Source: an uncultured Acidobacteriota bacterium (GTDB lineage Bacteria; Acidobacteriota; Terriglobia; Bryobacterales; Bryobacteraceae). From it: DNA of 64,000 bases. The notes beneath the pieces were generated by a model. That model saw nothing but the letters and a program-made list of their open reading frames with translations. It was not told the DNA's origin and made no database searches. Location: positions 1 through 64,000 of the forward strand of contig CADEFM010000001.1 in the NCBI GenBank assembly GCA_902826605.1, written 5' to 3'. Numbering within the stretch: position 1 is the stretch's first letter; each line of letters starts with the position of its first letter. The translations under genes were made by a program, and so were the position numbers. Positions 48,887-56,402 of this stretch are shown piece after piece.

Positions 48887-50158
48887 ATGAAAATCCTGCC
48901 GTCTGGTCTTAGTTGGTTCACGCTAGCTCTCTTGCTGTCTGGGTTGACCCGAGTATGTGGGCAGGTGATTGTTATCAACGCCGGTACTCTGGTCGACCCC
49001 GCAGACGGTAGCGAAAAGACAAATCAAACAATTCTGATCGAAGACGGCAAGATCAAAGAGATCGGTGCAGGTCTTCGCGTTCCAGCCGACGCGGTCCGAG
49101 TTGATCTTTCGCACGAGGTAGTCTTGCCGGGCTTGATAGACGCCCACACCCACCTATTAGCTACTGTTGACCCCCAATGGGATCTTGGGGATCTCTGGAT
49201 CATGGCGCTGCAGCGCAGGGCGGGATACCGAGCGATCAGTGGGGCTCAGCACGCGAAAGAAATGTTGCAGAGCGGCTTCACAGCTGTTCGAGACTTAGGA
49301 AATTCCGGAGAATATCTGGACGCAGACCTGGCGAAAGCGATCCGATTCGGCGTCGTGCCCGGGCCAACGATGGTGTTCTCCGGCAAGATTATTGGACCGT
49401 ACGGCGGACAGTTTTGGGATACTCCAACCGACGCGAGGCTCATCGAAAATCCGGAATACCGATTTGCGGATTCTCGGGATGAGATGCGAAAAGCGGTACG
49501 AGAAAATATCTATTGGGGCGCGAGTGTAATCAAAATAGTCGTCGATGGACAGAAATATTCATACTCGGCTGAAGACATCCGATTCATTGTTGACGAATCG
49601 TCACGGGCAGGCATCAAGGTCGCTGCGCACGTCCAAACTGAACGTGGTGCCCGAGCTGCCATCGAGGCGGGCGTCGCATCTATCGAACATGGCTGGGTGT
49701 TGAGCGACCAGGATCTCGCGCTGGCTAAGAAGAATCGTGTGGTCCTGGTGAGCACCGATTTCACCGTTGCTTCTTTGCTCGCGAATGGGATTGAACCGAA
49801 CACTGCCAGGCGAACTCACGAGGGATACGTAGCTCGGCTGAAACGTGCGTGGGAGGCTGGTGTAGAAGTTGTGTTCGGGACGGACGTTATGGCGGACGCA
49901 AAGGGGCGAACGCGAGGGGAACTCGCAATCGAATACATCGATAGCTTTTCGGAGGCTGGCATTCCCGCCCCCGATATTCTGAAGGCCATGACCACCCGTG
50001 CCGCCGCTCTACTCGGCATTGAAAAAGCACGCGGCTCAATTCGTGTCGGGATGGCCGCCGATTTAGTCGCCACACCGGTGAATCCCCTGCGTCAGATCGA
50101 TGGATTGAAAAGCATCAACTTCGTTATGAAAGATGGTCACATTCAGGGTAAACCGTAA
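48887..50158 (+). CDS. Secreted metal-dependent amidohydrolase
   Basis: 423 aa with signal peptide (about 1-25). Amidohydrolase motifs: DAHTHLL (HxH), lysine in SVIKIVVDGQK, histidines in IKVAAHVQTE and ASIEHGW, and the aspartate in VVFGTDVMADA. Similar to the 7817-9232 enzyme in family but clearly distinct in sequence. Metal sites complete; substrate unknown (dipeptide or N-acyl amide). TACCAT lies seven bases before the ATG with no ribosome-binding site. Lower GC and different codon choices than the neighbouring genes by eye. Confidence 0.9.
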   Translation: MKILPSGLSWFTLALLLSGLTRVCGQVIVINAGTLVDPADGSEKTNQTILIEDGKIKEIGAGLRVPADAVRVDLSHEVVLPGLIDAHTHLLATVDPQWDLGDLWIMALQRRAGYRAISGAQHAKEMLQSGFTAVRDLGNSGEYLDADLAKAIRFGVVPGPTMVFSGKIIGPYGGQFWDTPTDARLIENPEYRFADSRDEMRKAVRENIYWGASVIKIVVDGQKYSYSAEDIRFIVDESSRAGIKVAAHVQTERGARAAIEAGVASIEHGWVLSDQDLALAKKNRVVLVSTDFTVASLLANGIEPNTARRTHEGYVARLKRAWEAGVEVVFGTDVMADAKGRTRGELAIEYIDSFSEAGIPAPDILKAMTTRAAALLGIEKARGSIRVGMAADLVATPVNPLRQIDGLKSINFVMKDGHIQGKP

Positions 50159-50308
50159 ATCTCGATCAAACCAATGCCTGGACATCGAACGCGAAAAACT
50201 GCGGTGCCAACTTCAAGTTGGGTTAGGTCCCACTGAATCCGACAGAGTCGGCGAGGGCTTCGGTTGGCGCGGCAGGCGTCACTAAAATAGCCCCGTCCGT
50301 GCGGGTTT

Positions 50309-51382
50309 TCATGATACTGCGGAACGCAAAGCTTGTATGCAGCGTTCGGCGGCCTTGCCATCCCAGAACTTCGGAATGGTGCCGGCGTTCGGATTGGCCT
50401 TCAGATCCCGCCAGGCGCTCAGAATGCTGCTGTATGAGGTCCCGGCAAGACGATTGGTTCCCTCTTCTATCGTGATGGGGCGTTCCGTGTTATTGCGCAA
50501 GGTGAGGCAGGGGACCTTCAAAGCCGTCGTTTCTTCCTGAATTCCACCGGAATCCGTAAGCACCACTGCACTATGAGCCATCAGGCACACAAAATCGAGG
50601 TAGCCCAACGGATCTAACAGCCGAATTTTCGAGCTCACTTCGGCACTTTGAAGATGTGCTCGCGTGCGAGGATGTACCGGGAAATAGAGCGGCACATCTT
50701 TCGCAATCTCGTTCACGGCCCGGACGATTTCCTGAAGCTGCGCGGTGTCATCCACGTTTGCAGGGCGATGCAGTGTGACGAGACCGAAGCGCTGGCCGCG
50801 CAAAGCCAATTGGTCGAGGATCTGAGAATTCTTGGAACGCTCCAGATGGAAATAGAGGGAGTCAATCATCAGATTCCCGACGAAATGAATCTTCTCTGGC
50901 GCTACGCCTTCATTCCGGAGATTTCGAATCCCGCTTTCCTCGGTCACCAGCAGCACATCTGAGATCGCGTCCGTCACCACGCGGTTGATCTCCTCCGGCA
51001 TTGTTCGGTCGAAGCTTCGCAGACCCGCTTCCACATGAATTGCCAATACGTCAAGTTTTTTTGCGACCAGGGCGCAGGCGACCGTGGAATTTACATCCCC
51101 CACCACTAAAATCGCGTTGGGTTTCTCCTGTAGCAGCACCGGTTCAAAACGCTTCATAATCTCAGCAGTTTGCTGAGCGTGCGAGCCGGAACCGACTTCC
51201 AAATTGTGGTGAGGGGTGGGTAAGCTGAGGTCCCGAAAGAACTGCCCGGACATCTGATCATCGTAGTGCTGACCCGTGTGAACTAGAACCGCCTGAATAT
51301 CAGGCGTCGAGGCAAAAGCGCGAAACAACGGCGCCAGCTTCATGAAATTTGGACGGGCTCCCGCCACGCATAGAATCCGCAT
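50309..51382 (-). CDS. wecB: UDP-N-acetylglucosamine 2-epimerase (non-hydrolysing)
   Basis: 357 aa from the ATG at 51382 (MRILCVAGARPNFMK). Family signatures: VHTGQHYDDQMSGQFF, VVGDVNSTVACALVAKK, HVEAGLRSFDRTMPEEINR, VTLHRPANVDD and LTDSGGIQEE. It interconverts UDP-GlcNAc and UDP-ManNAc, feeding surface polysaccharide synthesis. Divergent from a glycosyltransferase gene that likely uses a related pathway. Confidence 0.95.
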   Translation of the reverse strand: MRILCVAGARPNFMKLAPLFRAFASTPDIQAVLVHTGQHYDDQMSGQFFRDLSLPTPHHNLEVGSGSHAQQTAEIMKRFEPVLLQEKPNAILVVGDVNSTVACALVAKKLDVLAIHVEAGLRSFDRTMPEEINRVVTDAISDVLLVTEESGIRNLRNEGVAPEKIHFVGNLMIDSLYFHLERSKNSQILDQLALRGQRFGLVTLHRPANVDDTAQLQEIVRAVNEIAKDVPLYFPVHPRTRAHLQSAEVSSKIRLLDPLGYLDFVCLMAHSAVVLTDSGGIQEETTALKVPCLTLRNNTERPITIEEGTNRLAGTSYSSILSAWRDLKANPNAGTIPKFWDGKAAERCIQALRSAVS

Positions 51383-51415
51383 CTGCTTGCAATACCGTAG
51401 CACATTTCCGGGCGA

Positions 51416-51445
51416 TTGGCCGCTCGTGAAAATCTGCGGTATAGT
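51416..51445 (+). promoter_or_regulatory. Candidate promoter for the glycosyltransferase
   Basis: TTGGCC (51416-51421), 18 bases, TATAGT (51440-51445). Expected start near 51452, giving a leader of about 130 bases with a small hairpin (ATGCT-GGC-AGCAT) before the ATG at 51584. Confidence 0.4.
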
Positions 51446-51583
51446 GTGTCAATCATCGGGAAACCAGGCCACGCTTTCGTCTGCCCAGCGGCGCAACTCT
51501 AGCTTAGGGATGCACTTAGCGATTTAGCGCCATGCTGGCAGCATACGTGCCCTGATTTTGTCCGGGACCTGATATTGACTCTC

Positions 51584-52954
51584 ATGGAAACATTAGTGGA
51601 ATCTCCTCGCGCGGCGGGCGCGGGCAGCGCGAAGCCCAAAATTTTGATTCTTTCCTATCTGTTTCCGCCCGCTGGCGGCATCGCGGTGCAAAGGGCCTTG
51701 AGCCTCGCGAAATATCTGCCGGACTCGGGATTCGAAGTTCACGTGCTGCACGCTGCGAACGCTGCGGCCCCCGTGGAAGATCCCAAGCTTCGCGAGCAAG
51801 TTCCATCGAGCGTCACAATCCACACGGCCTTCACACCCGAAGTCCCTTTTTGGATCCGTCACACCGTTTGGAAGTGGCTCGTGCGCGGCAAAGGAGATTC
51901 CGTGCCTCAGCGGGCTGCCCCCACCCCTGCTCGCGAGGGGGGCCTGAAAGCAATCGTCACGGGTCTGATCCGCAGAGTGTTATGCCCCGAGCCCGAAATC
52001 CTGTGGTACCCCTTCGCTCTCCGCGAGGCTAGCCGGATCATACGCACGCACGGAATCGAAATAGTGATGGTGACCGCGCCGCCCTTTTCAGCATTCGTGG
52101 CAGGCAACGCGCTGAAACGCCGCTTTCCCGCCATCAAGTATTGCGCGGATTTTCGCGACGAGTGGATCAGTTTCTATCTCAAGGACTTCGAATATCAAAG
52201 CAGCGAATACACGAAACGCCGGGCAATTGAGATTGAGCGCGACACAGTTGAATCCGCGGATTTGGTAGTGGCAGTTACGGATTCCTCTCTCGCCAAGATC
52301 CGCAGTCGTTATCCAGAGCAACCCGCATGGAAATTTCTGTGTATCTCGAACGGCTTCGATCCGGACGCGTTCAAGGAGTATCATCCCCGGCCAAACCGCG
52401 AGAAGAGGCTGATTGTCACTCACGTCGGTACGGTTTACAAAACGGCGTCGCCGCAATATTTTTTGGACGCGTTGGACGAACTGCCCCCGGAAGTTCGCGA
52501 CGGGATTGAAATCCGTTTTATCGGCCGTGTCAGCGAAGCGGAACTGAATCAATTTGAGGGCCGCAAAAGCGCTATTAAGCTCCTGGGATTCATGCCTCAG
52601 AACATGGCATTGAAAACGATGGAAGAGACCGACTGCCTGCTGCTGACCATGACAAACGACATCAGTATGCCTGGGAAATTGTATGAATATCTGGCGGCGC
52701 GGAAGCCTATCCTCGCGCTGTCGCCCCACGGCGGAGAAGTACAACAGTTCATTGACCAAACCCAGGCCGGCTGGTGCGTCGATTATCGCGACCGCCCCGC
52801 GATTCAGTCGCTGGTGCAGCGCATGTGCGAGCAAAAGGCCGCAGGGCCGGGCCAGTTGCGGACTCCGGACGAAGCGGCTGTGCGCGCATACGAACGCCCG
52901 CAATTGGTGGCGGCCTACGCCAAGTCACTGGCCGCGCTTCTGAAGACGTCGTAG
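51584..52954 (+). CDS. Group-4-type glycosyltransferase
   Basis: 456 aa from the ATG at 51584 (TTG 51575 also possible). GT-B fold: N-terminal LILSYLFPPAGGIAVQRALS, middle DFRDEWISFYLKDFEYQSSE, nucleotide-sugar part VTHVGTVYKTASPQYFLDAL, IKLLGFMPQNMALKTMEETD and MPGKLYEYLAARKPILALSP with the conserved glutamate. Makes cell-surface or capsular polysaccharide; sugar and acceptor unknown. A Pro/Arg-rich insertion near residues 105-125 looks variable. Confidence 0.88.
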   Translation: METLVESPRAAGAGSAKPKILILSYLFPPAGGIAVQRALSLAKYLPDSGFEVHVLHAANAAAPVEDPKLREQVPSSVTIHTAFTPEVPFWIRHTVWKWLVRGKGDSVPQRAAPTPAREGGLKAIVTGLIRRVLCPEPEILWYPFALREASRIIRTHGIEIVMVTAPPFSAFVAGNALKRRFPAIKYCADFRDEWISFYLKDFEYQSSEYTKRRAIEIERDTVESADLVVAVTDSSLAKIRSRYPEQPAWKFLCISNGFDPDAFKEYHPRPNREKRLIVTHVGTVYKTASPQYFLDALDELPPEVRDGIEIRFIGRVSEAELNQFEGRKSAIKLLGFMPQNMALKTMEETDCLLLTMTNDISMPGKLYEYLAARKPILALSPHGGEVQQFIDQTQAGWCVDYRDRPAIQSLVQRMCEQKAAGPGQLRTPDEAAVRAYERPQLVAAYAKSLAALLKTS

Positions 52955-53017
52955 CCCCTTCATTTTCTCCGAGCGCGCTGGCGCCTCTGCTATCATCAGG
53001 AGGAAAGGAAGGGCCAC

Positions 53018-53527
53018 GTGGGACCAATTGGCATGCAAGAAATGATTGTCATTTTTCTTGTCGCCCTCCTTCTGTTTGGACCGCGGAAGTTGCCGGAGCT
53101 GGGCAAAACCCTGGCTAAGGCGATGACCGAGTTCCGCCGCGCGCAGAGTGATTTGAAGGCCACCTTCGACCGTGAGATGCAGACCATTGAGCGGGAGAAT
53201 GAAAGCCTCAAGGAAACCACCAAACAGGCCGCGGTCGAAATCAAAGGTTATTCGGATTTTGACTTGATCGGCGGCGACAACCACTATGGCACCCAGACGG
53301 CATCGACGCCGGCTGATGCCCCAGCCAGTGAACCATCCACCGTAAGCGCTTCAGAAGTACCGGGCGCCGACTCACCTACCGGATCTCCTGAAACCAACCA
53401 CGAGGTTGGCGCGAACGGAACCGCCGCACATCGCTTGGAAGCAGCCGGGGGAACCGTTCCCCGCGGCGATACTCCCGTGATGGTGGCGGAGGAGCAAACG
53501 GCAGCCGAGGCGGCCCCGCGCACTTAA
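53018..53527 (+). CDS. tatA: Twin-arginine translocase TatA/TatB-type subunit
   Basis: 169 aa from GTG 53018, preceded by AGGAGGAAAGGA. One N-terminal helix (MIVIFLVALLLFGPRKLPEL) with the FGPRKLPELG hinge, an amphipathic helix (ALAKAMTEFRRAQSDLK) and a long disordered acidic/Thr-Ser tail (from about residue 85). Length and tail are TatB-like; sequence at the hinge does not separate the two. It forms the pore with TatC. Tat substrates in this window include the MmgE/PrpD protein. Forty-one bases upstream of tatC. Confidence 0.9.
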   Translation: MGPIGMQEMIVIFLVALLLFGPRKLPELGKTLAKAMTEFRRAQSDLKATFDREMQTIERENESLKETTKQAAVEIKGYSDFDLIGGDNHYGTQTASTPADAPASEPSTVSASEVPGADSPTGSPETNHEVGANGTAAHRLEAAGGTVPRGDTPVMVAEEQTAAEAAPRT

Positions 53528-53568
53528 CAGACGCGGGCGCACGCTTCGCTTGAGTATTTCGCAGACGA

Positions 53569-54873
53569 ATGGATAAACCGAATGACGGGACTCCATCCGA
53601 GCACTTGCGGGAGCAAGTGCCGGAGCCGGAGCCCGAGCAAATGACCCTCGACCTGCCGGGTTTTCAAGTGTCCGGTGCCACTGATCCGGACCGGAGTCCG
53701 GCCGCGGGTACTTCACCGGAAATTTCTGAATTACTCGCCGAAGCCACGTCCACCATCGAACCAGCGGGTATGGAGCAAGACGTCCCATCGGCGATTTTTC
53801 CGCCGTTAGGCCTGAGCAATGAACTGATGACCGATGAACTGCGTGACGGAGAATCCGCACCCGTCCGTCCGGTTTACGCTGAGATGGTGGAACCGCCTCA
53901 GGCTCTGATTCCTACGCCTTCCGGAACGGGGGCCGGTGGGAACCTTCCTCCTCCTCCTTCCGGAGACACCGAACCGGAGGATGAAGAGGACGGTGGCATG
54001 CTGCGCATGTCGTTCGTCGAACACCTCGAAGAGATGCGGACTCGCATCGTCCGCGCGATTGCAGGAGTGGCCGTTTCCTTCCTGGCCTGCCTGGTTTTCG
54101 CGCCCCAGATCTGGAACGTGGTGAGCGCGCCAGCCGTTGACGCCCTTACAAAACTGGGCGTCAAACCCCCGAATCTCGCCATTATCGAGCCGATGGAGGG
54201 GTTCTCGGTGATCTGGGTGAAGGTGCCGCTCATCGTCGCCCTGTTCCTGGCGGCGCCGTGGGTGATTTACCAGATCTGGGCATTCATTGCGCCTGGCTTA
54301 TATGACAAAGAGAAACGATGGGCGGTTCCGTTTGTCACCATAACCGGCGGACTGTTCATCGCTGGCGGTTTATTTGCCTATTTCGTCGCGTTCCGCTTCG
54401 GACTCACGTTCCTGCTGGGTATAGGTCTTACGAGCGGCGGCAACGTCACGCCCGTGGTCAGTATTACCAGCTACTTTGACCTCTTTATGAACGTGGTCCT
54501 GGGCATCTCGCTGGTGTTTGAACTGCCGGTTGCGATCTTCTTTCTGACCTTAATTCGTGTGGCCTCCCCCCGATTCCTGCTGCGGCACTCGCGCTATGCC
54601 GTGCTGCTGATCGTCGTTCTGGCAGCCATCATCACCCCGACGCCCGATTTCTTTAATCTGATGATTTTCGCGGTGCCGATGTGCCTCCTATTCTTCGTTG
54701 GCGTTTTCGTCAGCTACCTGCTGGTAATGCATCGCGAAGGCCGCAAGTTCCCCTGGGCTAAGGTCATCCTGGGGATGTTGACAAGTCTGCTGGCGCTTTC
54801 GGGTGTACTGTATTGGGCTTTACTGAAGCTCGGCTACCACGCTGTGGGCTACTGGCCTTTCATGGTTAAGTAG
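53569..54873 (+). CDS. tatC: Sec-independent translocase TatC with long N-terminal extension
   Basis: 434 aa; the TatC core (MSFVEHLEEMRTRIVRAIAG) starts at residue 147, so there is an extra 146-residue N-terminal part. That part is acidic and Pro-rich (EPEPEQMTLDLPGF, PPPPSGDTEPEDEED), with no helix, so cytoplasmic and probably disordered. The core has six helices and normal length. TatC binds the twin-arginine signal. The extension starts at the only good ATG; the alternative methionine M144 or M147 would give a normal TatC but has no ribosome-binding site. Confidence 0.93.
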   Translation: MDKPNDGTPSEHLREQVPEPEPEQMTLDLPGFQVSGATDPDRSPAAGTSPEISELLAEATSTIEPAGMEQDVPSAIFPPLGLSNELMTDELRDGESAPVRPVYAEMVEPPQALIPTPSGTGAGGNLPPPPSGDTEPEDEEDGGMLRMSFVEHLEEMRTRIVRAIAGVAVSFLACLVFAPQIWNVVSAPAVDALTKLGVKPPNLAIIEPMEGFSVIWVKVPLIVALFLAAPWVIYQIWAFIAPGLYDKEKRWAVPFVTITGGLFIAGGLFAYFVAFRFGLTFLLGIGLTSGGNVTPVVSITSYFDLFMNVVLGISLVFELPVAIFFLTLIRVASPRFLLRHSRYAVLLIVVLAAIITPTPDFFNLMIFAVPMCLLFFVGVFVSYLLVMHREGRKFPWAKVILGMLTSLLALSGVLYWALLKLGYHAVGYWPFMVK

Positions 54874-54921
54874 TTTAAAAACTTTGATATATGGCTGGCG
54901 CAGATTTCTCTCTTTATATAC

Positions 54922-54950
54922 TTGACAATATTACGCGCATATAATATCAT
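54922..54950 (+). promoter_or_regulatory. Sigma-70-type promoter of hsp20
   Basis: TTGACA (54922-54927), 17 bases, TATCAT (54945-54950). A TATAAT at 54940-54945 is too close (12 bases) to pair with this -35. The start would be near 54957, leaving a 29-base leader with GGAGG (54970-54974). No CIRCE element is visible. The region is AT-rich compared with its surroundings. Confidence 0.65.
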
Positions 54951-54985
54951 CTTAATGTAAGTAGATTATGGAGGTATTCAATTCA

Positions 54986-55426
54986 ATGACTTTAACCCGC
55001 TATTCGCCATTTGCTGATTTAGAATCCTTTCCGAACGGCCTGAGGGCTTTTCAGGACACCATGAACCGCTTGTTCACGGAACCGAATGGGCGTCCGTGGG
55101 TGCCGCCGGTGGATATCCAGGAAACTGAGGATGCGTTGATTGTCAAGGCCGACATTCCGGATGTGGACATGAAGGACATTGACGTTCGCTTCGAAAACGG
55201 CACTCTCACGATCCGAGGGGAAAGGAAGTTCGAGGCCCAGAAGAACGAAGGGGGCTGGCACCGTGTGGAGCGTTCGTACGGCACCTTTGAGCGCGCCTTC
55301 TCGGTTCCCGAGACGGTGAACGCCGAAGCTGTCAAGGCGGACTACAAGAACGGCACGTTAGCCATCGTGCTGCCGAAGAAGGAAGTGGCCAAGCCGAGGC
55401 AGATTAAAGTGCAGGTCGCTGGTTAA
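54986..55426 (+). CDS. Small heat-shock protein, Hsp20/alpha-crystallin family
   Basis: 146 aa from the ATG at 54986 (GGAGG eleven bases upstream; the ATG at 54968 overlaps that site). Alpha-crystallin domain 45-140: WVPPVDIQETEDALIVKADI, PDVDMKDIDVRFENGTLTIR and the conserved A-x-x-x-n-G-v-L motif as ADYKNGTLAIVLPK. C-terminal IxI/V-like KPRQIKVQV. An ATP-independent holdase that keeps unfolding proteins soluble. Ends at a strong hairpin terminator; htpX follows. Confidence 0.95.
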   Translation: MTLTRYSPFADLESFPNGLRAFQDTMNRLFTEPNGRPWVPPVDIQETEDALIVKADIPDVDMKDIDVRFENGTLTIRGERKFEAQKNEGGWHRVERSYGTFERAFSVPETVNAEAVKADYKNGTLAIVLPKKEVAKPRQIKVQVAG

Positions 55427-55450
55427 GGACTGCTTTCAGTTCAGAAGTGC

Positions 55451-55483
55451 AACGGGGCGGTGAACCCAAAGCCGCCCCGTTGC
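55451..55483 (+). terminator. Strong hairpin after hsp20
   Basis: CAACGGGGCGG and CCGCCCCGTTG, eleven perfect base pairs around an 11-nt loop, followed by CGTCTTAT. Not a full T-run, but the stem is very stable and lies 25 bases after the hsp20 stop. Confidence 0.65.
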
Positions 55484-55510
55484 GTCTTATAGAAGGGCGA
55501 CAATATAACT

Positions 55511-56383
55511 ATGAACTCCATCAAGACAGTTCTGTTGCTGGGTCTGTTGAGCGGCGTACTGCTGTTCGGCGGACAGGCCATCGGCGGCACCAGTGGCCTA
55601 CAGATGGGCCTGTTGCTGGCTTTTGGGATGAACTTCATCAGCTACTTCTTTTCCGATAAGATCGCGCTGATGATGTACCGCGCGCAGCGTGTGACGGCGG
55701 AGGAAACGCCGGAGGTATACGCGCGCCTGCATCCCATGGTGCAGAAGCTGTGCCAAAAGATGGATCTGCCCATGCCCAAGCTGTGGATTATCCCCGAAGC
55801 TTCTCCCAACGCCTTCGCGACGGGACGCAATCCGAAGCACGCCTCGGTGGCATGCACGGAGGGCATTTTACGTATCATGAACGACCGGGAACTGGAAGGC
55901 GTGCTGGCGCACGAGCTGGGGCACGTGCTGAACCGGGACATCCTGATCAGCTCGATCGCCGCGACGCTGGCGGCGGCCATCACGTTTCTGGCGCGGATGG
56001 CGTTCTGGTTCGGCCCGCGCGGACACGACGACGACGAGCGCGGCAGCGCGGCGTCCGGGCTGCTCATGATGATCCTGGCGCCCATCGCGGCGCTGATGAT
56101 CCAGATGGCGATTTCGCGGACGCGCGAGTACGGCGCGGACGCTGCCGCCGCTAAATACACGGGACGGCCGGACGGCCTGATCGGCGCTTTGCGCAAGCTT
56201 GAGATGGGCGTGCAGAGGATGCCGTTTGACACCGCCTCGCCCGCTACGGCGCATATGTTCATCCTGAACCCGTTCGGAGGCGGCGGCCTGTTCAAGCTGT
56301 TCTCAACGCATCCTTCGACCGAGGAGCGCATTGCGCGGCTGGAGAAAATGCGCGAAGGGTCCGCGGCTTACTACGTGTCGTAG
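55511..56383 (+). CDS. htpX: Membrane zinc protease HtpX
   Basis: 290 aa, M48 family. Two N-terminal helices, zinc site HELGH (134-138) with the third ligand in REYGADAAAAKYTG, and two further hydrophobic segments (about 146-166 and 176-197, the latter GLLMMILAPIAALMIQMAI). It degrades damaged membrane proteins. The C-terminal ~80 residues ([34 protein letters not shown]) recur in a remnant at 59666-59908. Together with hsp20 it forms a stress-response neighbourhood. Confidence 0.94.
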   Translation: MNSIKTVLLLGLLSGVLLFGGQAIGGTSGLQMGLLLAFGMNFISYFFSDKIALMMYRAQRVTAEETPEVYARLHPMVQKLCQKMDLPMPKLWIIPEASPNAFATGRNPKHASVACTEGILRIMNDRELEGVLAHELGHVLNRDILISSIAATLAAAITFLARMAFWFGPRGHDDDERGSAASGLLMMILAPIAALMIQMAISRTREYGADAAAAKYTGRPDGLIGALRKLEMGVQRMPFDTASPATAHMFILNPFGGGGLFKLFSTHPSTEERIARLEKMREGSAAYYVS

Positions 56384-56402
56384 CGCGGCTCTCCGCGGGC
56401 TT

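Noticed and set aside
54922..54945. TTGACA with TATAAT as the hsp20 promoter
   Set aside because: Spacing is 12 bases; TATCAT at 17 bases fits better.
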